Assembly (NCBI RefSeq): GCF_000264995.1
Contig: NW_006767433.1
Coordinates: forward strand, 454,953 to 518,952
Source: Punctularia strigosozonata HHB-11173 SS5
Lineage: Eukaryota; Basidiomycota; Agaricomycetes; Corticiales; Punctulariaceae
Direction of reading: 5' to 3'
Length of the DNA stretch: 64,000 nt
Part shown: one piece after another, positions 12,478-23,239 of the stretch
Layout: the number at the start of each line of letters is the position of its first letter
Numbering within the stretch: position 1 is the stretch's first letter
Notes under the pieces: model-generated
Seen by the model: the letters and a program-made list of their open reading frames with translations, nothing else
Told to the model about the DNA's origin: nothing
Databases searched by the model: none
Made by a program: the position numbers and the translations under genes

Positions 12478-14308
12478 CGTGTACGGGAGGATAGCGATGA
12501 ACGTTATCGTAAACGGCAAACGATGAATCTTGCTGGCATTTCCCACGACCACGTGGTGAAACCTCGCTTACCGGCGTAGCGACCCTGACCGCTATCCCGC
12601 GGCTCTTGTGAACCGTTCCTTCAGGCAGACGAATGCATGAGAAGCAAGCATATGCTAACGACTTCGATATTTCGGCGTGCACCCCCGTTGGACAGCGACT
12701 ATTCCGGTTAGGGGCAAGTCACGATCTTCAACTGAATCAACATCGCTTCCCGATGACTGTTCAACACCTCTCACTGGCGCCCTCAAGATGCCATCTCATT
12801 CCATATCTGGCCCCCACATTCGCAGCCTACTTGGGCTCAGCAGACCCTGATACACGCGCTTGGCTGGAGGCCCAGAGCATGACCATAAGAGGAGAAAACG
12901 CGTTAGCCATCTGTCGTCAAAGGCACAGTTGTCTCGGCCTCATCAGTGGCGGCTGCATCGGAATATTCCAGACCAGGGCGCTCGATCCGGAAGGGAACCC
13001 CGATAGCGAAGCACACAGTGGCCATCACCGCGGCACCGACATCTGTTCGCCCGGGAATTCGAAGTGGGAACGCGAATATAAGATGCCAGGCTTTCGTGCC
13101 GAGGAGATCGGGAGGAGCCGGTCGCGTAAAGGGAACCCGCGGCACGGACCAGGGGTTTAAGGTGGTCGGTGGGCTTTATGCACAACCCCACCCGCAAGGT
13201 TATTTTATCGGCTTCTGCGTTCTTATCAGGAAGGGGACAGAAGATGGAAGTAGCCAGGCTCACACATGCTCCGCAACACGAAGGGCGCGTGACGGACCGA
13301 TGAAGCCTGATGACAGACGGGCTATATGAACATGTGCTGCAATTAGCACAACGATTGCTTCGCAGTTGACGTGAGCAGGTAGATCTCAGATGGGCTGTGA
13401 AATGCCCTGCGTCAGTGGGCATTGGTCCCGAATGTCGGCGCCAGACCGTGGAGCTTGATTGACTCTTATCGTCTCACCGAGTCTGACCTGCTGGCGCCCT
13501 TGAAACTCGGGCGAATCAAAATAGCAGGCAAAGCGCTGCCAATTGGAGTGATCCCAGATCAGGCGCCAGCGCGGCGGTCGCGTCTGCGGCGGTCGGCGGT
13601 AACCCGCATCGCGTGTTCACCGCCCTGTTCTGAACCCCCGTCGACGTTCCACGCCATCAAAGCGATGCTCTCTGCCTTTGACGGACATCGGAAGCGGATG
13701 CCTATGGCAAATGACTCCCAGGCTCGGACCGAAGCCTTCGGAGAATTCAAATCGGCCCAGACAGCCGTCACGTGCCGTTGCAGATCGGTGAGGGCATGAA
13801 GGTTCTGCCAAGCTTCTGTTAATTCGATTTCTCCGGCCTCCTGTGGCAACCGAGAAGCTCAGGCGATTTCGTATCAATGTCATGCGCGGACCGAGCCGTT
13901 GGATCCTTGCGCGATGGGTTGTGCGTGGGGCGAAACGTTCTCCGAAAGCGTTCACTGGACGCAAGCTGGTGCGCCACGCCGCAGGTTAAAGAAAGATGAG
14001 CGTGTTCCCAACAAGGAAGGCACCGCGACGGCGCCTGCGGGGTGGTTTTGTTACCGGAAGTCCATGTGCGAAATGATGATATTTAAATTACCGAATCCCC
14101 AGGCACGCGGCGAAGAAGTCGAGTGACGAGATACATCTCGTGAAGCGATCGCTTGCGATCCGCCATCTGGCTTCAAATTCCGCAGACCTCCATATATACC
14201 CCCGGCTCCAGGTACTGACGACCTTTTGCCCCCTCCACCACCCGCTCGTCCTTCCCGCCGGTATCCCTTCCCCTCCCTCTCCCTCCGCGTCCGCACTCGG
14301 CCTTTGCG
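12478..14308. other. Divergent intergenic region between SERF-like gene and CYC8
   Basis: A 1.8-kb region between two divergent starts; it must hold both promoters. ORFs here (12633-13160 + and 12943-13422 -) have no recognisable domain. A CT-rich pyrimidine stretch just before the CYC8 ATG (about 14225-14305) is typical of strong fungal promoters and 5' leaders. Confidence 0.4.
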
Positions 14309-17300
14309 ATGGCGATGCGACATACCCCTCGTCAATCCGAGCGCGAGCGCGATGTGAGGCTACATGACGTCCACCCCCATGCGCACGTCCTGGGGCCCCC
14401 TGGTGGGCACGGCCCCGGCCACCCGCCCCCTCACATGAATGGAGGCATGCCAACGCCAGGCGCGCTCGTCAACGGACCACCACATCCCGCGCACCAGATG
14501 GTCTCCCCGACGGTGGTGCCGGCGCCAGCGAACGGCGGGCAGCCTGTGCCCCCGTCCATCCAGAAGCTCGCCTCGGCCAATGAACAAACGTGGCTTCTCA
14601 TCGGTGGGTTGCTTACTTCAGCGATGCTTCTTAGGCCTGTCTCACCTGCCGCCAGGCCGGGTCGCGGAGCAGATGGGGGATTTGGAACACGCGCTGTCGG
14701 CCTATGAGAACGCGCTTCGTCACAACCCGATGTCCCTTTCGGGCTTAACGCAGGTCGCGGGCATCGCCCGCATCAAGGAAAACTACCCAAAGGTGCGCTT
14801 CTCCATTCCACGCCTGCTTCGAGAAGCGGTCGCCCGTGTTCCCCCGCCTTCGGCGGCGAAGGCCCGGGTTTCCGCCGATGCCGCGCCGTCCACGTGCTTT
14901 GATCGCCCGATCTCAGATTCAGGGTCAGTTCATATCGCTGATCACACTTATCAACAGGCTGTAGAGTTCTTCCAACGCGCGCTCACCATCCAGCAGGACA
15001 ACGGCGAAGTATGGAGCGCGCTCGGCCACTGCTACCTCATGCAGGACGACCTCCAGAAGGCGTACGCAGCCTATCAGCAAGCCCTCTATCTTCTCCCCAA
15101 CCCGAAGGTTAGCGTTATACTCCGTGTTGGAGCCACCGCCGTCTGACGCCGTTGTTGATCAGGAGGACCCCAAACTGTGGTATGGCATCGGAATATTGTA
15201 CGACAGATACGGTTCATTGGATCACGCCGAAGAGGCGTTCGCGTCCGTGCTCCGGATGGACAAAGGTATGGGTATGTTGGTATGGCACCTTGCACTCGTT
15301 CTCCTCATCATGCCGCCCCAGAGTTCGACAAAGCCAACGAGATCCTCTTCCGTCTCGGCATCATCTACAAGCAGCAGGCCAAGTATGACGACAGTCTCGA
15401 TTGCTTCGATAAGATCTTGCGGAATCCGCCGAGCCCTCTCGCCCACGCGGACATTTGGTTCCAAATCGGCCACGTTTACGAACAGCAGAAAGACGTACGC
15501 GCTCTGGTTCTATCGCTTTGTTCGTCGTTCATATTACCATGCAGTTCATGAGGGCCAAGGATGCCTACGAGCGTGTCGTCGCCGAAAATCCCAACCACGC
15601 CAAGGTCCTGCAGCAGCTCGGATGGCTGTACCACCAAGACGGCTCCTCGTTCCAGAATCAGGATCTCGCCATCCAATATCTCACGAAGAGCCTCGAAGCG
15701 GGTGAGTGGAAAGCCATCGAGGTTTCCAAACCCATCGACTGACGTCATTCTCTTTAGATCCCTCCGATGCCCAGAGCTGGTACCTACTTGGCCGCGCCTA
15801 TATGGCAGGCCAGAAATACAATAAGGCATACGAAGCGTACCAACAGGCCGTCTACCGCGAAGGCAGGAATCCCACCTTCTGGTGCTCCATCGGTGTCCTT
15901 TATTTCCAGATCAACCAGTACCGCGACGCGCTGGACGCTTACTCGCGGGCGATCCGGATCAACCCTTACATCTCTGAGGTCTGGTTCGACCTCGGCAGTC
16001 TCTACGAGAGCTGCAACAACCAGATCTCGGACGCCATCGACGCTTACGCCCGGGCCGCCGAGTTGGACCCCAATAACGGCGTCATCAGGCAGCGACTTGA
16101 ACTGTTGCGGAATGCGAAAGCGACTGGCAACCCCCTGCCAGCCGCGCCAGGCCCTCAAGATGTCCATCCCACTGCGTACGCCAGCGCTGTGGTACCACCG
16201 CCTGGCCCCCCGATGCTCCTTCAAGCGGGTCCTGGCGGGGCTCGTCCTCTCTTCCGACCAGACTCTCGCGGACCGATGGAGGGTGGTACGCTGCTGCCGT
16301 TGCCACAAGCGCCTATGCAAGGGCGCAACTCGCCCGGGCCGTTCCGCGGCGGCCCTCCCCCGCCGGTGATACTGGACGAATCGCGAACACCCCACGGACC
16401 GAATACCCTTGCCCCCATGGAGGTCGATCGCCCGCCGATTGCTCGGCATCCTACGGGTGGTTCGGTTTCTGATCGTGACGGCCCGTCACGAGGTCCTCCG
16501 GGCCCAGGTGTACTCCTTCATCATCCCGTACCCCAGCAGCAATTCGCGGAAGATATGCGGCATGCCCCGCCCCCTGATAACTACCGAGGCTCTATCCGCG
16601 GTGGACCCTCCACTTCGGTGTCTCCGCCCCCTCACAGCCGGCAACGTTCGCCTGGATCGATCCCGCTTGCTTCGTACGCGTCGCGAGGCCCGGTTGGTCC
16701 TGGGCAGAATCCCGATGCCTCTCGCCCACCTTATAGCTACGACCCTGACGTCAGCAGGGATCATCCCTTTGATCGTAGGAGAATGCCGAGTGAGCGCGAA
16801 TGGGATGAGCGGGAACAACGTCGCACCTCCTCGAACCACCCTTATCCGCCGCCGAATTTCTATGGAGAGCCCCATGGCCCGCCTCACGCGCCGTCACCCG
16901 CTCAGAGTGTTCGAGGGCGTGGACGCAGCCCTCAAGGTTTGCGCGAGCGTAGCGAATCCGCCAGGTCTCCTCGCGCTCCTCATCATCGGACATCAAGCGG
17001 CTACTGGGACCCTAGGCAGCCTCAATCCGCGCCTCAGCAAGGGCATCATTCGTACGGTCGCCCGTCGCCGCCCGGGTCGGTCAATGGGATGCAAACTGAA
17101 CCATCAGGACGGCGCCATGATCCGCGATTTGATGCGCATCCTCGCGAGTATGAGCGGGACATCGATATGCGCTCCGACTCGCGCAGTTACGCGGGCTCGC
17201 CAGATGCTCAGCGCGCTATGCGTGGCCCCCCTCCCCCTCACCTCATGAACGGCAGCATGCGCGGTTCGGAATCTCCTCATGTCGGTTCCATGCAGGCCCC

Positions 17301-18321
17301 GGATGCTAAAGGTCGCAAACGTCCAGCGAAGGATAAGGATGCCGAGAGCGACACCGCATCCAAAAAGGATCGTAAGCGACGCGCGCCGTCGAAACGCGTC
17401 AAGGAGGAGGCATCTCGTGCGGGCTCTCCTAAGCCCCCTTTCTCGGCTGATGGCCCGCCTTCACAGCACCACGTGCACTCTTTCAAGGTGAAGCCGACCG
17501 GTACTCCCGAGCCTAGCAGCTCGAGCGCATCCAGGTCGAACGGATCCGTCCAGCCCTCACCGACGACCGCTGCGCCTCCTTCACGGGTGGTTGATGAGGA
17601 CTATGACGAGGGCGTCGCGGACACCTTGTTGGGGCTGTCCCAGTATCGGGAACAAGGCGCCGCATCCGCCACCCAAGTCGGCCCGGGGACGTCTGGCGCA
17701 TCGGCCCGTCCTACGCACTCCCACCGCGGCTCTATATCTTCAACTGTTAGTCATACCTCGCCCCCTCACCACGGGGTGAACCTCAAGCGTCCCATGAGTC
17801 CCCGGTCGGACGAGACGAGCGACAACAAGCGTGCTCGAGTCGAGCCAGCCCCGAGAAGGCGCTCCTCTGACGGCCGCACGCCTGGACCCTCGACAAGGCC
17901 GTCTCCCATCCCATTCCGTCAACAGCCATCGCAACACAATTCACCTGAGGAGCGATCCATGCCATTGACGATGCACCCTTTGGATCGCACCGGTACCCAC
18001 TCCTTCGCCGGCAGTCCAAGAAACGCCCCTCTGCAAGTTGTCTTGCCTCCCCATCCGCGACCCATCGGTACTGGAATGTCGGCCCATGCCCAGGTTTCAC
18101 TACCCCCCATGAATCCCCGCTCTCCCTCGAACCAACCCTCGCCTGCAGCGGAGGATGATCGCATGGCTGTTGAGAGCCGCCGTTCCTCCCAAACAGGGTC
18201 GCCAACGAGCCGGGGCAAGTTTGCGGATATGATGCACCGTCCGTCTTCGTCGCCGCAGGGCAAGGCGGTTCCGTCCCCGCCGGATATCGTAACACTGAGT
18301 GAAAAGCCCGATTCTTCTTGA
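14309..18321 (+). CDS. CYC8: General transcriptional corepressor CYC8/SSN6 (TPR protein)
   Basis: Seven exons: 14309-14603, 14656-14792, 14958-15107, 15163-15265, 15322-15494, 15545-15701, 15758-18321. Introns are 50-56 nt except the second (165 nt). The CDS of 3,579 nt gives 1,192 aa and closes in frame. About ten tandem TPR units follow the His/Pro/Gly-rich N terminus, for example AVEFFQRALTIQQDNGEVWS, WYGIGILYDRYGSLDHAEEA, LGRAYMAGQKYNKAYEAY and SDAIDAYARAAELDPNNG. The TPR block is conserved CYC8; the long tail (from about 16,130) is Pro/Ser/Arg-rich and disordered, with a Lys/Arg patch (about 17,310-17,410) that may be an NLS. CYC8 works with Tup1 as a nuclear corepressor recruited by DNA-binding factors, notably for glucose repression. 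The start could also be two codons later. Confidence 0.95.
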
Positions 18322-18508
18322 TGATGGACCTCATAGACTGTCGCCGTGTATACCCCGTAGTCACTGCCTGCATGCTCCCTCTATGTCGTACAACCTCGCC
18401 CCATGATGAAATGTCTATGATATTGTATTTTTCGAACTGTATACAATTCCTTGCGCTTGACTATATCCGCTTTCTCTGAAGTGCGCTCAATAAGGATGAT
18501 CTCATCCG

Positions 18509-18780
18509 CTATCGGCTACGTTCAGCATGGGTGGCTTCTTGGTCTTGGCAGCCCAGTTCATGTATGCGACTTTTTGGGTGGGATCTGGAAGGGTTGCTGA
18601 CCATTGTCGACGCTGGAAGTCCCTCCACGCGCTCCTTCGTGGAGAAGAGCATGCACTCCCTCATCGGGACGTAGCGCTCGATTCCGTCTTGCTGACGCGG
18701 ATTCACGGCACCGCCAAATCGCAGTGCGTCGCGCCACCTCGGTGATTATACAAAGCCGTTCATGTTACCGAGTTCATTAC
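18509..18780 (-). pseudogene. Fragment of an unidentified coding sequence
   Basis: Two overlapping minus-strand frames look translated: one reading AVNPRQQDGIERYVPMRECM, the other reading KVAYMNWAAKTKKPPMLNVA before a stop. A frame switch between them would need an intron or a frameshift near 18,600. The upstream side is bounded by the MITE at 18,795. I do not recognise the family. It may be the 3' end of a gene whose rest was lost, or just the 3' flanks of CYC8 and ClpP. Confidence 0.3.
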
Positions 18781-18794
18781 AAGGCAGGACAATA

Positions 18795-18917
18795 GAGTGT
18801 ATTTGCAGCACGGGAAAAGTGGAGTGGGACGTTGACTACGCACTGCATGTTTTGGCGGGGCTCCCCGCGGACATCTTTGCCTACTGTGGAGAACTTTCAC
18901 CACCTGCAAATACACTC
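18795..18917. mobile_element. 123-bp MITE with perfect 14-bp inverted ends and TA duplication
   Basis: The ends GAGTGTATTTGCAG (18795-18808) and CTGCAAATACACTC (18904-18917) are perfect inverted repeats. Both are flanked by TA (18793-18794 and 18918-18919). Short length, inverted ends and TA duplication point to a non-autonomous Tc1/mariner-superfamily MITE. It contains no ORF and lies between the ClpP 3' end and the fragment at 18,509-18,780. Confidence 0.75.
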
Positions 18918-18953
18918 TAATGGATCTCGAGCTACATCCTTCCCGAATGGGGA

Positions 18954-20147
18954 TTAGCTCGTAACCCCGGAGTCGGACCGCGGCCTCTTCTCTAGAATGC
19001 TATCCACAATCCCAAAGTCGAGAGCTTCCTGCGCAGTCATGAAATAATCACGCTCCAAGGCCGTCTCTGTAACCGAATCATAACACATCGCAGTCAGCGC
19101 TACCTCCGGCTAAGAACATCGGAAAGATGGAGGTTTTCATACCAAAGCGTTGTAGTGCTTCTGTCTCGAGCTCATTGGGCCGTTGACAATGGTGCTGATA
19201 GACCCTCGTAAGAACCTCGCGCACGCGCAGGATCTCTTTGGCATGGATAGCGATGTCCGAAGCTTGCCTGAAACGGAAAGTTATGATTGTTTAGAGGGCG
19301 AATGGCTAGGAAGCGAGAATGCGGACTAACCCAGAAGCACCTCCTGAAGGCTGATGTATCATGATGCTGGCGTGAGGAAGACAGTGACGCTTGCCTTTCT
19401 CACCTACGTTCTGTAATCAGCATCGACAACCGTAGGCGGAAGCACAATGCTTACCAGCGACTAAGAGCAGTGATCCCATGGAACACGCTTGTCCGATGCA
19501 GTACGTGTGGATGCTCGACGAGACATACTACAGATCCAAACAGAGTATTGGGGAAACGTTGCGCGAGTTAGAGCAAGAACGCCACTAAGAAGGAAGGCCA
19601 TCAGACCTGCATCTGCGTCTGTCAGCGAGATAGAATGGGAAACGATCCGCCACGTACTGTGTCATATATAGCCATTCCAGCCGTGACACTGCCTCCTGGC
19701 GAATTTATGTACAGATGTATTGGCTTGGACGAGTCCTCCGCTTCGAGAAACAGGAGTTGGGAGACAATCAGAGCAGAGTCCGAGTCATGTATCTGCGGGA
19801 CGTCCGCGGTGTCTATGAACAGTGCGATCCACCTTGTTAACTACTTCGAACGTACCGGGCCGTGAAGCATCACAACACGCTCCCTCAACAGACGGGAGAA
19901 GATATCGTATGAACGTTCGCCCCGTCCCTGGATGTACTGATGAGCACAGAAACGTCAATCGTCCCACGAATCCTACCGTTTGTTCAATGACGATAGGGAC
20001 CAAGCCCGACGACCTGATTTCACTGGTGCACGTCCGTTGGGACAGATGGTGAAACTGGCGATACGCGGGATGCAAGGAAGATTTGAGCGGCCTATTATAG
20101 ACATCAGATACAGAACGTCTGAGATTCGCTCTAGCGCAGGGTAGCAT
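18954..20147 (-). CDS. clpP: ATP-dependent Clp protease proteolytic subunit, mitochondrial
   Basis: Eight exons on the minus strand: 20147-19977, 19927-19856, 19792-19658, 19612-19607, 19527-19455, 19403-19331, 19267-19143, 19066-18954. The CDS is 768 nt (255 aa) and closes in frame. The first ~45 residues are rich in Arg/Ser without acidic residues, a mitochondrial presequence. ClpP hallmarks follow: [23 protein letters not shown] (oxyanion loop), [10 protein letters not shown] with the catalytic Ser, HASIMIHQP with the catalytic His, and [18 protein letters not shown] with the Asp. Exon 4 is a 6-nt micro-exon (ATGCAG) encoding Met-Gln of the conserved YDTMQY motif. The product should form the matrix ClpP tetradecamer that works with ClpX. 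An ATG 33 nt upstream (20180) is an alternative start. Confidence 0.95.
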
Positions 20148-20316
20148 TGAGAAATGGTGGAAGGAGGTGGTCTTTGGCAAGTCGCGACCAGGTGACGAAC
20201 GCGCCGCATCGCGTGACGCACCTCTGTCTGCAGGACCTCTGTAGCGGCGCCAGCAATCCAGCCTCCACCTTCCAGGCTTCAGCCTTTCAAGCTTCGTAGT
20301 CGCGTCGGTTGCCGGT
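20148..20316. promoter_or_regulatory. Compact divergent promoter, ClpP / Brl1-like
   Basis: Only 169 bp separate the two divergent start codons, so both promoters and 5' leaders must share this space. The sequence is GC-rich with short CCAGGCTTCAGCC-like repeats near 20,265-20,295; no TATA box is evident. Confidence 0.55.
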
Positions 20317-22003
20317 ATGGCTTACAGGAACGCACGTTCGACAGAAGCGCCCATGGACTTCGAGTTCACCTCGCGTCCCAATACACGGCCACTTTGGGCT
20401 CAACCGGGCGGCGGAGAACCCAGCACACCGCGTAAACGTATGTCCACCTTCGTCCCAACTCGTCTTGACAGGTTCATCTTTACTGGAGGACTAACGACGA
20501 CAATGTTCTGAAGGCACACAAGATGATCTGAACGCGCCTCCCTCCCCATTCGCACCGCGCCCGCCGCAACCATCCTTTGGAGCGAACCAGAGTGTTCCAT
20601 TCCTGTTTCAGTCGCCCCAGATGCCGGCACCTCAACCAAACTACCCCTGGGCACCCCCTTCGGGGTTCTCGCCAACAAAGGCATTTCCGCAGCCTGAAAT
20701 TCCGGAGGTGACTATGGGCGAGGCTAGCCCGGAGGTACCGAGGCCGAAACCCGCCGTCTCTGACGACGTGAAGGACAATATCGAGGGTGATGGCCCGGTC
20801 GAAGGCGATAGCAAGACCGATGAAAGGAGGGTAGTGGCCCTCGGCGGACTGAAGAGAGTGTTCAAGAAAAGACAGGCCGCTCTCGCGAGGACTAGACGAA
20901 GAGAAGCGTTGAGTGAAGGAGAGACAGACGGTAGCAGCGAGGAGGAGGGTGAAGAACGAGGCATGAAGACTGTCACGAAGAAAATGACAAACCACTACAC
21001 ACTCAATATGCCAGGCGTCAGTGGTCAAGGAGATCTTCCGTACTTGCTTCTTGGGTGAGCTCGTCATCTCTCCGACACTGTCCTTCGGTATCGTCTCAGA
21101 GCGTGTACCGCAGATACCTTCAATTCTTCTTCAACTTGTCGCTGGTTCTGGTTTTCCTCTACCTGTTGATACAGTTCATCCTGACGGTTCAGAGGGATGT
21201 CGAACATCGTATATCAGAGTATTCTATGGGTCAGTCCATTTCCGTTGGACATGTCTTGGTCCAGTACTTACTATCGGGTTCAATGTGCAGACGTCATTCA
21301 AGATATAGCACACTGCGCACTACAGTTTCGTACAAATCTATGCGATGCAAATCCCGTTCCTGCTATGGCACATCAGGCAAGCACCTCTTTTCTCCGCCTT
21401 ATTCCACTTATTAACTATCAATATGTGCATGCAGTGTGCGTCATGGAAAACATGCATGGATCGGGATCCCACTAAGGTCGGCCGTGCCAAGGTTGGCGCG
21501 GAGTTGATTGCGGAGGTCGTCAATGGATTCGTGGAACCGATAAGCTGGAAAACCTTGGTGAGCTTCCAGTCCCGCTCAGTCGCCTTGGTCCTTCTCCGCT
21601 CCTTATGGGAAAGGGCGCCGTTTTGCAACGCACTAACAGCACACGTTCGTGTAGGCCTTCACCTTGACTTCGCTCTCATTTCTGACGGTGTTCATCAACA
21701 CCCTATTATCACTGTACCGATCCAAACACGCACATTCCTCGGTCACGGCAGCGATTTCCCCTCAACATCATCCCTCTCTTACCGGTGTGTTGTGTTCATC
21801 CTACACGATTTGTCACCTTCACGTGCGAAACTTCGGTTCGGACCACCGCGATCTCATACGTCCTGCGCTTTTCAGGTTTTCCCCCACAAGTTGGTTATGC
21901 TCAGCCGCATTTCGCTGTTGCGCCGGCGGCCCCTCACACTTGGCCAAAAGGGGATATCAATGAAGGATGGGAAGCTCGACCTAGGAGAAGACGGTTGAAA
22001 TGA
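20317..22003 (+). CDS. Brl1/Brr6-like nuclear envelope protein
   Basis: Seven exons: 20317-20437, 20514-21054, 21114-21229, 21291-21376, 21435-21557, 21655-21784, 21876-22003; total 1,245 nt, 414 aa, closing in frame. An acceptor at 20,522 would remove three residues. The N-terminal half is disordered and Pro-rich, ending in an acidic Ser/Glu stretch. The Brl1/Brr6 domain begins at PYLLLGYLQFFFNLSLVLVF (first membrane helix), continues through DVIQDIAHCALQFRTNLC with its conserved cysteines, CASWKTCMDRDP, and GFVEPISWKTL, to a second membrane helix. The tail is basic. Yeast Brl1 and Brr6 act in nuclear pore assembly and lipid balance at the nuclear envelope. The intron 21377-21434 has a GC donor (CAG|gcaagc), needed to keep HQ|CASWK in frame. 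Confidence 0.92.
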
Positions 22004-23239
22004 ACTACTGCTCCAGACGATCAACACACGTCAGGCGCTACCTAGACATGGCCGGTGATCACATTCACCAAAGTTAGATTGGACACAACACTTTCGGTGT
22101 AGCTACTTTCGGACATGCGTGGCCCTGCTCCGAGAGGTCATCGCTGGGTGCGATGGTTAAAAAGAACACGAAACAATGTTTTGGCCTTGCGTATCATAGT
22201 CATACAGTTCATAGCTTACATCGTGGGAAAATGCCATTACGCATTTCGAAGTACCAGCTGATGGACTGAAGTGCCTATGCCACCGACTTTGTGCTCGATG
22301 GCCTCAGAATTGTCTTTCATCCACTAGACAGTGAACATGTGGATTGGGCCTTTGGCCATCTTGCAAGAGACGCGGTGGTGAGCTGCGTGCTTGAGGAATG
22401 TGTCAAACTCAAAAATATCTGGGTGCTTGAGTGATGACACCTGGTCAAAATCGCTCAGGAGCAGAGTGGCCAGAAAATCCGATTTTCTGGATGAACGGTC
22501 CATGGCTGGTCCATGGCCTTGCCATGTGACTACATTGTGGCACACCAGTCCCGCATTGTTCTGTGGGGGCCACTGCCCATAATCCCTGGAATAAAGAACG
22601 ACTTAATGTGGGGCATAATTGTTACAGGCCTGAGCAAACTGCAGCCCGACAACCCAACATCCCGACATTGTGATGCACCGATGTCAGGTGGCTGTGCCCA
22701 TTGGGATCATGCACAAAGAGTATTAAGACCTATAGCTGCATGTAAGGCTACAGGTTGTTTAGTTAATACATGAAAGGAGGAGTACTGTACTTTTACGACC
22801 ATAAGTTCAAGCGGACCCCTTGGGGACAGGGGATACGCTGTAAGTTCAGACCCATGGGAAGTTCATGAACTGATATCAATCAGATTGCTTTGTTCTCACA
22901 GTAAGTGTCAATAGCTCCCACGGTCAGTAAGGTTCAGCTGAAATGGGAGGGGAAAGGGGACAAAACCCTGATTTAGGTTCAGTTCAAGGGTAGGGGGAGG
23001 AAGGGGGACAAACTTATGGTTGTAAAAGCACAGTATGCAGGGAGTTCTCACCTCCAGCAAACACGCTAGTGTAGTAAACAGTGGAGAGAATGAGACGAGC
23101 ACAGCAGGCATATCAACGCACCACATGTGCACCTGTCAAACAGACATATAGGAGGGATACTCATCCTGGTGTTACTGCCCTATCCTCACATTCCTCCTTG
23201 CCATGGAGAAAGAACTCCCTCCTCCTCATCTCCAACAAA
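22004..23239. other. Intergenic with a coding-like relic
   Basis: After the Brl1-like 3' flank there is a minus-strand coding-like piece (22324-22545, contains SDFDQVSSLKHPDIFEFDTF) with no recognisable family, probably a transposon relic. At about 22,471-22,491 a 10-bp perfect inverted repeat, CCAGAAAATC/GATTTTCTGG, can form a hairpin. The rest is flank of the Copia fossil; I found no clear LTR in it. Confidence 0.35.

Noticed and set aside
16409-17248. 279-aa ORF overlapping the CYC8 tail
   Set aside because: Out-of-frame shadow in GC-rich low-complexity coding DNA.
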